DNA of 32,849 nucleotides from positions 1 through 32,849 of the forward strand of contig JANNSG010000143.1 of assembly GCA_031402355.1 (NCBI GenBank), in the 5' to 3' direction. Shown one piece after another: positions 7,023 through 13,189 of the stretch (positions are counted from its first letter, which is position 1; every line of letters begins with the position of its first letter). Made by a program: the position numbers and the translations under genes. Source of the DNA: JACMNW01 sp031402355. GTDB lineage: Bacteria; Pseudomonadota; Alphaproteobacteria; Rhodobacterales; Rhodobacteraceae. The notes under the pieces are model-generated. The model made no database searches. It was not told the origin of the DNA and was given only the letters and a program-made list of their open reading frames with translations.

Positions 7023-8555
7023 ATGAATGATATCCTTCAGCAACTGGAGATGCGCCGTGTCTCGGCCCGTCAGGGCGGCGGTGATCGGCGGATAGACGCG
7101 CAGCACGCCAAGGGCAAACTGACCGCGCGCGAACGGATCGAGTTGCTGCTTGATGACGGGTCGTTTGAAGAGTTCGACATGTTCGTGGCCCACCGTTGCA
7201 CCGATTTTGGCATGCAGGATGACCGCCCGGCAGGCGATGGTGTGGTCACCGGTTGGGGCACAATCAATGGCCGCATGGTTTATGTTTTCAGCCAGGATTT
7301 TACGGTCTTTGGCGGGTCACTTTCTGAAACCCATGCGAAAAAGATATGCAAGATCATGGATATGGCCATGCAGAACGGCGCACCGGTGATCGGCATGAAC
7401 GATTCAGGCGGCGCGCGGATACAAGAGGGCGTGGCATCCCTTGCGGGCTATGCCGAAGTGTTTCAGCGCAACGTCATGGCATCAGGTGTGGTGCCGCAGA
7501 TCAGCCTGATCATGGGCCCCTGCGCGGGGGGCGCGGTCTATTCGCCCGCAATGACGGATTTCATTTTTATGGTGCGGGACTCATCTTACATGTTCGTGAC
7601 CGGCCCCGATGTGGTAAAGACGGTGACCAACGAGGTTGTCTCGGCAGAAGAGCTTGGCGGCGCCTCCACCCATACCAAGAAGTCCTCGGTTGCAGATGGC
7701 GCGTTTGAAAACGATGTTGAGGCTTTGGCCGAAACCCGTCGGCTGTTCGATTTTCTACCTTTGAACAATCGCGAAAAAGCACCTGTACGGCCGTTTTTCG
7801 ATACTCCGGACCGGGTAGAGCCAAGTCTGGATACGCTGATCCCTGACAATCCGAACCAGCCGTATGACATGAAAGAGTTGATTCAGAAAATTGCCGATGA
7901 AGGCGATTTTTTTGAGATTCAGGCCGCCTTTGCCGCCAATATCGTGACCGGCTTCATCCGGATCGAGGGCCAGTCGGTGGGGGTTGTCGCCAATCAGCCG
8001 ATGGTGTTGGCCGGATGTCTGGATATTGATGCGTCCCGCAAAGCTGCGCGTTTCGTGCGGTTTTGTGACGCCTTTGAAATACCGATCCTGACGTTGGTGG
8101 ATGTGCCGGGGTTTCTGCCGGGGGTGGCACAAGAACTTGGCGGTGTGATCAAGCACGGCGCGAAGCTGCTGTTTGCTTACGGTGAGGCGACCGTGCCCAA
8201 AGTGACGGTGATCACCCGCAAGGCGTATGGCGGGGCTTATGATGTGATGGCCTCCAAACATTTGCGGGGGGATTTCAACTATGCCTGGCCGACAGCCGAG
8301 ATTGCCGTGATGGGGGCAAAGGGCGCGGTCGAGATCCTTTACCGCGCCGAGCTTGGTGACAAGGATAAGATTGCCGCCCGCACGAAAGACTATGAGGCAC
8401 GCTTTGCAAACCCCTTTGTCGCCGCCGAAAAAGGCTTTATCGACGAAGTGATCATGCCGCATTCAACCCGCAGGCGGGTTGCGCGGGCGCTTGCGGCGCT
8501 GCGCAGCAAGAAACTGACCAATCCATGGAAAAAGCACGATAATATTCCACTGTAG
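7023..8555 (+). CDS. pccB: Propionyl-CoA carboxylase beta subunit PccB (carboxyltransferase)
   Basis: Transfers the carboxyl group from biotin to propionyl-CoA, giving methylmalonyl-CoA, in complex with PccA. It has 510 residues, the usual size. The N-terminal crotonase-like half contains GMNDSGGARIQEG and MGPCAGGAVYSPAMTDF, which shape the acyl-CoA oxyanion site. The C-terminal half has TRKAYGGAYDVMASKHLRGDFNYAWP and IAVMGAKGAVEIL, typical of biotin-dependent carboxyltransferases. The SKHLRGD and AWPTAEIAVMG blocks and the neighbourhood favour propionyl-CoA over acetyl-CoA or methylcrotonyl-CoA as substrate. Expression is probably PccR-dependent through the boxes upstream. pccA is 2.1 kb further on, beyond two terminators, so the two subunits are likely transcribed separately. 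Confidence 0.95.
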   Translation: MNDILQQLEMRRVSARQGGGDRRIDAQHAKGKLTARERIELLLDDGSFEEFDMFVAHRCTDFGMQDDRPAGDGVVTGWGTINGRMVYVFSQDFTVFGGSLSETHAKKICKIMDMAMQNGAPVIGMNDSGGARIQEGVASLAGYAEVFQRNVMASGVVPQISLIMGPCAGGAVYSPAMTDFIFMVRDSSYMFVTGPDVVKTVTNEVVSAEELGGASTHTKKSSVADGAFENDVEALAETRRLFDFLPLNNREKAPVRPFFDTPDRVEPSLDTLIPDNPNQPYDMKELIQKIADEGDFFEIQAAFAANIVTGFIRIEGQSVGVVANQPMVLAGCLDIDASRKAARFVRFCDAFEIPILTLVDVPGFLPGVAQELGGVIKHGAKLLFAYGEATVPKVTVITRKAYGGAYDVMASKHLRGDFNYAWPTAEIAVMGAKGAVEILYRAELGDKDKIAARTKDYEARFANPFVAAEKGFIDEVIMPHSTRRRVARALAALRSKKLTNPWKKHDNIPL

Positions 8556-8568
8556 AAAGACCGTCTAA

Positions 8569-8991
8569 ATGCGAAAGCCGTCGAAAGATCGGGCAGAGAC
8601 CAGGGTTTGGGCCGCCCAGACGCAGGGGCGCGTGACCCTGCCGGGCAATGACGCAGCCGTCATCGTGCCGTCAGGGCAGGCCGTGACATTGCAAGATGTG
8701 ATTGTGGATGCGCCCTCGCCGGATATGGCGATCTACCGGTTCAGATACCTTGCCCCTGCCATCGCCCGGGACGGGGGGACGATGTCTTTCGAAGCCTCGA
8801 TAGACGATATGCAAGCCTTGTGCGAGGGCCCGGCTTTGGGGCAGTTGACCACGGCCTTGCCGGCCTCGGTTCAGGTCATCATATCCTTGGCCGATATGGC
8901 GATGCCGTTTGGCGATGCCAACCCGGATGCCACCCAGTTCTTCATGTCGTTCCAGATCAAGGACGGCGAATGTGTTCTGGAGCCATACTGA
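8569..8991 (+). CDS. Conserved hypothetical protein downstream of pccB (DUF6497-like)
   Basis: 140-residue protein with no catalytic motif that I recognise. From memory it resembles Rhodobacteraceae proteins of the DUF6497 type, some of which carry an unsupported 'acetolactate synthase' label; blocks such as PSGQAVTLQDV, RFRYLAPAIARDGG and ISLADMAMPFG match that recollection. Residues 1-25 are basic and not clearly a signal peptide, although family members are often exported. It starts 13 bp after the pccB stop and has no strong ribosome site, so it is probably in the pccB transcript. A structural or accessory role for the carboxylase is possible but untested. Confidence 0.7.
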   Translation: MRKPSKDRAETRVWAAQTQGRVTLPGNDAAVIVPSGQAVTLQDVIVDAPSPDMAIYRFRYLAPAIARDGGTMSFEASIDDMQALCEGPALGQLTTALPASVQVIISLADMAMPFGDANPDATQFFMSFQIKDGECVLEPY

Positions 8992-9079
8992 TGCTGGTCG
9001 GCGGGTTGGGAAAAAGTGGCGACAAGCGTATTCTTGCTGATGTAGGGCAGCAACAGATGGCCCCCTTCGCCAGACTTGG

Positions 9080-9108
9080 TTGTCAATCCGGCCCGATTTC
9101 GGCTATGG
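9080..9108 (+). promoter_or_regulatory. Candidate promoter of the 45-residue lipoprotein gene
   Basis: TTGTCA (9080-9085, five of six to the -35 consensus), a 17-bp spacer, then CTATGG (9103-9108), a weak but alphaproteobacterial-looking -10. Transcription would start near 9115, about 85 bp before the lipoprotein ATG. Confidence 0.4.
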
Positions 9109-9199
9109 TCGCGCGAGGTCGAACCCAAGCGGCCTGTTTGTCGCAACGAGGGCGTGGTCGGGGTTGCCCCGCAGCCCTCCAAGAATACCGGAGTAGAGG

Positions 9200-9337
9200 A
9201 TGTCTAAGAGCACACGTATCGTCATGGGTCTTTGCATGCTGGCCTTTGTGGCTGCCTGCAAGCCAAAAGAAGAAGCTGTTACCTTTGTGGAAGAGCCGGT
9301 TTCGACCGAGCCTACCTACACAGGCAAGTACAAGTAA
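9200..9337 (+). CDS. Small lipoprotein, 45 residues
   Basis: Tiny exported lipoprotein. GGAG (9190-9193) lies 6 nt before the ATG. Basic residues (MSKSTR) precede a hydrophobic stretch and a lipobox FVAAC, with the lipidated Cys at residue 20. The mature peptide is only 26 residues: KPKEEAVTFVEEPVSTEP, then a Tyr/Lys-rich end, YTGKYK. The gene has its own candidate promoter and a hairpin terminator directly after it, so it seems to be an independent unit inside the pcc region. The function is unknown. The Lys after Cys gives no inner-membrane retention signal of the Asp+2 kind, so transport to the outer membrane by Lol is plausible. Its length means automated annotation could easily miss it. 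Confidence 0.75.
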   Translation: MSKSTRIVMGLCMLAFVAACKPKEEAVTFVEEPVSTEPTYTGKYK

Positions 9338-9343
9338 TGACTT

Positions 9344-9385
9344 GCGGCGTGCCGGTCTGATCCGTCTGATCGGGCACGCCGCTTT
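9344..9385 (+). terminator. Hairpin terminator after the small lipoprotein gene
   Basis: A perfect 10-bp stem, GCGGCGTGCC (9344-9353) with GGCACGCCGC (9373-9382), has a 19-nt loop and is followed by TTT and a pyrimidine run. The T-tract is short, so termination may be partial. Confidence 0.6.
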
Positions 9386-9592
9386 CCCCCTTCGCGACCA
9401 TCGCCGTCTTTGTGATGGGCTTTGGGATGCGTACCGATGCTTGTTGGCGCAAGTCGCCAGAGCAGCCGGAATTCGGTCAGACCATCCAAATCGACACCCC
9501 AAGGGCGCAGGCCGGTTCACCGGGGGCTGGGTCTTGCCCATTGGTGAAGCCGCGTCGCAAGACGCAAAAGCCGTGCCGCCGGAGCAGTACAC

Positions 9593-9991
9593 ATGCTGAA
9601 ACATCGTGGTTTTCCAGGGCGGTTGCCCAGTTCGGATTTTCAGTTCGTGGTTCGCCGCGCCGCCAAGGAAGGGGCCAGCAAGATCATTCGCCGCGAGCGG
9701 TTTCGCGACCGCAAGAAGCCTGATCGTGACGCCGATGTTGGCTTTCTTGCCGCCCTTTGGGCGCATTTCGGGGATGCGCCGTTTGAACGCGGCAATCTGG
9801 ACGCAGGGCGCTTGTCTTGGCTGTTTGGCCGTGAAGTGGTGCCCGCCGAAGACCCGTTCGACCCGGCCAGCTATTTCGCACTTTTGCGGGTGAATGTCGC
9901 GAAAGCACAAACATCTTTCCCGCAAATTTTTGCGAAAGATGCGTCCGCTGCCGAAGTTGGCGATTGGGATGACGAGGACGAGGAAAACTGA
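9593..9991 (+). CDS. Conserved-looking hypothetical protein, basic N-terminus and acidic tail
   Basis: 132 residues with coherent codon use and GGAG (9581-9584) 8 nt before the ATG. I do not recognise the family. The first 45 residues are strongly basic (VVRRAAKEGASKIIRRERFRDRKK), and the middle part is predicted helical with aromatic residues (FLAALWAHFGDAPFERGNL, LSWLFGREV). The last ten are very acidic (DWDDEDEE). There is no signal peptide or membrane helix, so it is probably cytoplasmic. The charge split resembles small nucleic-acid- or ribosome-associated proteins, but that is a guess. It lies between two terminators (9344-9385 and 10163-10194) and is likely monocistronic. A 331-codon ORF on the opposite strand is judged a shadow. 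Confidence 0.65.
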   Translation: MLKHRGFPGRLPSSDFQFVVRRAAKEGASKIIRRERFRDRKKPDRDADVGFLAALWAHFGDAPFERGNLDAGRLSWLFGREVVPAEDPFDPASYFALLRVNVAKAQTSFPQIFAKDASAAEVGDWDDEDEEN

Positions 9992-10194
9992 GCATGTTTC
10001 CGCCATGGCGCATTCCGGTTTGGCAGGTTTTGGCCCACGTCGGGCAGCCTTTCGCAAATGCCTTTGCCAGCCCGGCACGCATTGCGCAAGATGGTTCCAA
10101 GACTTGGGCCTTCGGGGCCCTGAGTCTGTTCTATGATGACTGTTACCCTTCCCCTTACCCTTGGCCTGACCCCCTGCGGGTCAGGCCTTTTTTT
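9992..10194 (+). ncRNA. Long 3' UTR or candidate small RNA with three CCCTT repeats
   Basis: The 322 bp between the 132-residue gene and the next lipoprotein carry no convincing coding sequence. They end a transcript at a strong terminator. Just before it are three copies of CCCTTN in a row (10146-10163), complementary to AAGGG-type ribosome sites such as the one before pccA (10633-10638). A small GGGCC/GGCCC hairpin precedes them. This arrangement (unpaired pyrimidine repeats, then an intrinsic terminator) is that of a 3'-UTR-derived small RNA, but no promoter is visible and it may be an ordinary untranslated tail. Confidence 0.28.
10163..10194 (+). terminator. Strong intrinsic terminator
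   Basis: Stem GGCCTGACCC (10163-10172) pairs perfectly with GGGTCAGGCC (10178-10187) across a 5-nt loop and is followed by seven T (10188-10194). This is the clearest rho-independent terminator in the window. Confidence 0.93.
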
Positions 10195-10313
10195 GGACTA
10201 TCGGGTCAGCGTGGAATAGACGATCTGGCAATATCACGCGTTTTTGGCTTTCATCTGCTACAAAATGCAGTAGAGTCATGGACAATAAAAATCATAACCA
10301 GAGGCAGTGTAAC

Positions 10314-10514
10314 ATGCGTAAACAGACCCTTATCATCATGGCGCTTTGTGCGACCACACTTTCAGCTTGTCTTGACAACGATCTTGAACGTGGCGCGGTC
10401 GGTGCGCTTGGCGGCGCTGTTATTGCCGATGCGGTCGGCGGCGACGCCCTTACCGGCGCGCTTATCGGCGGTGCCGGTGGCCTGGTCTGCGACGATCTGG
10501 GCGTCTGCAAGTAA
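10314..10514 (+). CDS. Small glycine-zipper lipoprotein
   Basis: 66-residue exported lipoprotein. The signal sequence MRKQTLIIMALCATT is followed by the lipobox LSAC with Cys19. The mature part holds a glycine-zipper stretch (GAVGALGGAVIADAVGGDALTGALIGGAGGLVC), which in related proteins forms a membrane-associated hairpin, and ends in two Cys that could pair. I chose the ATG at 10314 because GAGG (10301-10304) lies 9 nt upstream and the signal peptide begins there; an in-frame ATG at 10278 would add twelve polar residues. Family members are usually outer-membrane or stress-related, but no function is established. A hairpin and a terminator lie between it and pccA. Confidence 0.8.
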   Translation: MRKQTLIIMALCATTLSACLDNDLERGAVGALGGAVIADAVGGDALTGALIGGAGGLVCDDLGVCK

Positions 10515-10528
10515 CAGCGCCGTATCTT

Positions 10529-10601
10529 TGCCGAGGTCCGCTCGGACCGGCAATCAACCTGCTTTGAAAACCACACTGGCCGACGGCCGGGGTGGTTTTT
10601 T
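10529..10601 (+). terminator. Double hairpin and terminator directly before pccA
   Basis: Hairpin 1 (10529-10552) pairs TGCC with GGCA and GGTCCG with CGGACC around a bulge. Hairpin 2 (10567-10599) pairs AAAACCAC with GTGGTTTT around a GC-rich inner dyad (GGCCG, CGGCC) and ends in six T (10596-10601). Only 42 bp separate the T-tract from the pccA ATG. CCGGC (10547-10551) could pair with GCCGG (10586-10590), so an antiterminating alternative is conceivable. Confidence 0.75.
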
Positions 10602-10643
10602 ATTTCTCGCAGCGCCATTCGGCCAAACTCTGAAAGGGCGCAA

Positions 10644-12647
10644 ATGTTCAACAAGATCCTGATCGCGAACCGGGGCGAGATTGCCTGTAGGGTGATACGT
10701 ACGGCCAAGGCCATGGGTATCAAGACAGTTGCGGTTTATTCCGACGCCGATCGCGGTGCCCTTCATGTGAAAATGGCCGATGAGGCTGTGCATATCGGGC
10801 CGTCGCCAGCGAGCCAATCCTACATCGTGATCGAAAAGATCATGGCGGCTGTCAAGGCAACGGGGGCTGAAGCTGTGCATCCCGGCTATGGCTTTTTGTC
10901 GGAAAACCGGGCCTTTGCGGCGGCATTAGAGGCGGCAGGGGTGGTTTTCATCGGCCCGCCAAGTGCTGCGATCGAGGCGATGGGCGACAAGATCACCTCA
11001 AAGAAGATCGCGATAGAGGCGGGTGTCAGCACGGTTCCGGGCCACATGGGCCTGATCGCGGACGAGGATGAGGCGGTCAGGATCGCGCGGCAGATCGGCT
11101 ATCCGGTCATGATCAAGGCCTCGGCGGGGGGCGGTGGCAAAGGTATGCGGATCGCGCATGATGACGACAGCGCGCGCGAAGGCTTCGGGTCGTCAAAAAA
11201 CGAAGCCGCGGCCAGCTTTGGCGATGACCGGATCTTCATCGAGAAATTCGTGACGCAACCCCGGCACATCGAAATTCAGGTGCTGGCGGACGATCATGGC
11301 AACACGGTCTACTTGCACGAACGCGAATGTTCGATTCAACGGCGCAACCAGAAGGTCATCGAAGAAGCGCCGTCGCCCTTTCTGAATGATGCCACCCGCA
11401 AAGCGATGGGGCAGCAGGCCTGCGCCCTGGCGCGTGCGGTTGGCTATACCTCGGCGGGGACGGTTGAATTTATCGTGGACGCGGACCGGAAGTTCTACTT
11501 TCTGGAAATGAACACGCGATTGCAGGTGGAACATCCGGTGACGGAATTGATCACCGGCATTGATCTGGTGGAACAGATGATCCGTGTCGCAGCAGGGCAG
11601 CCGCTGACGTTCAAGCAAAGTGATCTGAAGATCAACGGCTGGGCGATGGAAAGCCGGCTTTACGCCGAAGACCCGTACCGGAACTTTCTGCCCTCAATTG
11701 GTCGTCTTGGCCGCTACCGCCCGCCGGTTGAAGGGCCGACTGCGGCGGGCGGCATCGTGCGCAATGACACCGGCGTATTCGAGGGCGGCGAAATATCGAT
11801 GCACTATGACCCGATGATCGCCAAACTGTGTACCTGGGGGCCGACCCGGCTGGCGGCGATAGAGGAGATGCGGCTGGCGCTGGATACGTTCGAGGTGGAA
11901 GGCATTGGTCACAACTTGCCCTTCGTTGCGGCCGTGATGGATCATCCGCGTTTCGTATCCGGACAGATCACCACGGCGTTCATCGCCGAAGAATACCCCG
12001 ATGGGTTTCAAGGGGCCGTGCTGGATGGGGCAACCGTGAAACGCGTGGCCAGTGCCGCCGCTGCAATGAACCGGGTCGCCGAAATCAGACGCACCCGCAT
12101 TTCCGGCACGATGGACAATCACGAACGCAAGGTTGGTGATGCCTGGGTCGTCAGCCTGCAAGGCGAAACCCATGGCGTGACAGTTTTCGCCGATAAGGCC
12201 GGATCAACGGTCAGCTTTGCCGATGGCACGACCCTGCGGGTGGAAAGCGACTGGACACCGGGTCAGCCGCTGGCACGCTTGATGGTGGATGGCACGCTGT
12301 TGGTGATGAAAGTCGCCAAAATACCCTCTGGTTTCCGTCTTCGACTGCGCGGCGCAGATGTGAAGGCCCATGTCCGCACGCCGCGTGCCGCCGAATTGGC
12401 GTTGCTGATGATCGAGAAACTACCGCCCGACACATCGCGTTTCCTTTTGTGCCCGATGCCCGGGCTGATCGCGCGCATCATGGTCGCGGTTGGGGACGAA
12501 GTTCAGGAAGGCCAATCGCTGGCCACGGTTGAGGCGATGAAGATGGAAAACATCCTGAAGGCCGAACGGCGCGGCGTGGTCAAAGCGATACATGCCGCCC
12601 AGGGCGCAAGCCTGCGCGTGGATGACGTGATCATGGAGTTCGAATGA
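10644..12647 (+). CDS. pccA: Propionyl-CoA carboxylase alpha subunit PccA (biotin carboxylase + biotin carrier)
   Basis: Carboxylates its own biotin with ATP and bicarbonate and passes the carboxyl group to PccB. It has 667 residues. The biotin carboxylase N-domain begins MFNKILIANRGEIACRVIRTAKAMG. The ATP-grasp region includes KASAGGGGKGMR and FLEMNTRLQVEHPVTE, and the biotin carboxylase C-domain reaches to about residue 445. A BT-type linker domain contacts the beta subunit at about 460-590. The C-terminal biotinyl domain carries EAMKMEN with the biotinylated Lys633. AAAGGG (10633-10638) lies 5 nt before the ATG. There is no room for an obvious promoter after the terminator just upstream. 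The gene is convergent with the DUF4174 gene, with four bases between the stops. Confidence 0.96.
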   Translation: MFNKILIANRGEIACRVIRTAKAMGIKTVAVYSDADRGALHVKMADEAVHIGPSPASQSYIVIEKIMAAVKATGAEAVHPGYGFLSENRAFAAALEAAGVVFIGPPSAAIEAMGDKITSKKIAIEAGVSTVPGHMGLIADEDEAVRIARQIGYPVMIKASAGGGGKGMRIAHDDDSAREGFGSSKNEAAASFGDDRIFIEKFVTQPRHIEIQVLADDHGNTVYLHERECSIQRRNQKVIEEAPSPFLNDATRKAMGQQACALARAVGYTSAGTVEFIVDADRKFYFLEMNTRLQVEHPVTELITGIDLVEQMIRVAAGQPLTFKQSDLKINGWAMESRLYAEDPYRNFLPSIGRLGRYRPPVEGPTAAGGIVRNDTGVFEGGEISMHYDPMIAKLCTWGPTRLAAIEEMRLALDTFEVEGIGHNLPFVAAVMDHPRFVSGQITTAFIAEEYPDGFQGAVLDGATVKRVASAAAAMNRVAEIRRTRISGTMDNHERKVGDAWVVSLQGETHGVTVFADKAGSTVSFADGTTLRVESDWTPGQPLARLMVDGTLLVMKVAKIPSGFRLRLRGADVKAHVRTPRAAELALLMIEKLPPDTSRFLLCPMPGLIARIMVAVGDEVQEGQSLATVEAMKMENILKAERRGVVKAIHAAQGASLRVDDVIMEFE

Positions 12648-12651
12648 ACGG

Positions 12652-13089
12652 CTATCTGCCCGAGGGGTACTTTTCCAGTTCTTCCTGCATCCGCAGCGGA
12701 AACTTGTCGATGGCCCGTGAAATTTCACGCACGTCCCAAGGCAGGGGTTTGCGCAATTTGGCCTGGCCGTCCTTATCCATCAGCACCAGCGAAAAGCCGC
12801 GTGGCCGCAGCTTTTGGCGGATCGCAGAGTTTCCGGCAGGATCGGTGTCGGTGATGACCAGAACATCCCGGTCGATCAGATCTTCGGGATTGCGCAGCAA
12901 TAGCTGCATCTGGCGCACGAAGCTGGGGTCATTCGGGCTGTCGGCAAAGACAACAACCGGGCGCTTGAGCCAGATCAGATCTGCCAGGACAACTTCGGAT
13001 GCGGCAACCACAAGGGCGGGCTCGGCTGTCTGGGCAGTACCGGATTGCGGAAGAAACGCCGTTAAGGCAATGATGTAGCACAGTTTCAT
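12652..13089 (-). CDS. Exported DUF4174-domain protein
   Basis: 145 residues. The signal peptide MKLCYIIALTAFLPQSGTAQ implies periplasmic export. The remainder matches the DUF4174 pattern: LIWLKRPVVVFADSPNDPSFVRQMQLL, then LIDRDVLVITDTDP and RPRGFSLVLMDKDGQAKLRKPLPW, a thioredoxin-like beta-alpha arrangement without a CxxC. The C-terminal ISRAIDKFPLRMQEEL is the usual final helix. The function is unknown; the domain recurs in proteobacterial exported proteins. I chose ATG 13089 over an in-frame ATG at 13104 because GGAG lies 5 nt before the former. It sits between pccA and the mutase gene on the opposite strand, so a link with propionate metabolism is only positional. Confidence 0.85.
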   Translation of the reverse strand: MKLCYIIALTAFLPQSGTAQTAEPALVVAASEVVLADLIWLKRPVVVFADSPNDPSFVRQMQLLLRNPEDLIDRDVLVITDTDPAGNSAIRQKLRPRGFSLVLMDKDGQAKLRKPLPWDVREISRAIDKFPLRMQEELEKYPSGR

Positions 13090-13104
13090 GATCGCTCCGT
13101 TCAT

Positions 13105-13147
13105 TTGTCAATATAGGGCAGGGCGGCACATAACCAAAGAACCAAAG
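13105..13147 (+). promoter_or_regulatory. Candidate mcm promoter with a tandem AACCAAAG repeat
   Basis: TTGTCA (13105-13110), an 18-bp spacer and CATAAC (13129-13134) form a plausible sigma-70 promoter for the mutase gene. On the other strand CTATAT (13116-13111) could serve as the -10 of the DUF4174 gene, so the two promoters would overlap. Right after the forward -10 there are two copies of AACCAAAG in tandem (13132-13139, 13140-13147). Confidence 0.35.
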
Positions 13148-13189
13148 CGCGCGATAATGGCGCCAGCGGCAACAAAGGAAGAAGCGCGG

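Noticed and set aside
8403..8410. TTTGCAAA inside pccB
   Set aside because: Single box deep in the coding sequence, best explained by codon content.
8820..9599. 259-codon plus-strand ORF over the lipoprotein gene
   Set aside because: It runs through the 8569-8991 gene and a terminator and overlaps the better-supported 9200-9337 lipoprotein in another frame.
9083..10078. 331-codon minus-strand ORF
   Set aside because: Composition is Arg/Pro/Cys-rich and low in structure; it overlaps two plus-strand genes with ribosome sites.
9994..10662. 222-codon ORF starting right after the 132-residue gene
   Set aside because: It would pass through the strong terminator at 10163-10194 and overlap the glycine-zipper lipoprotein gene.
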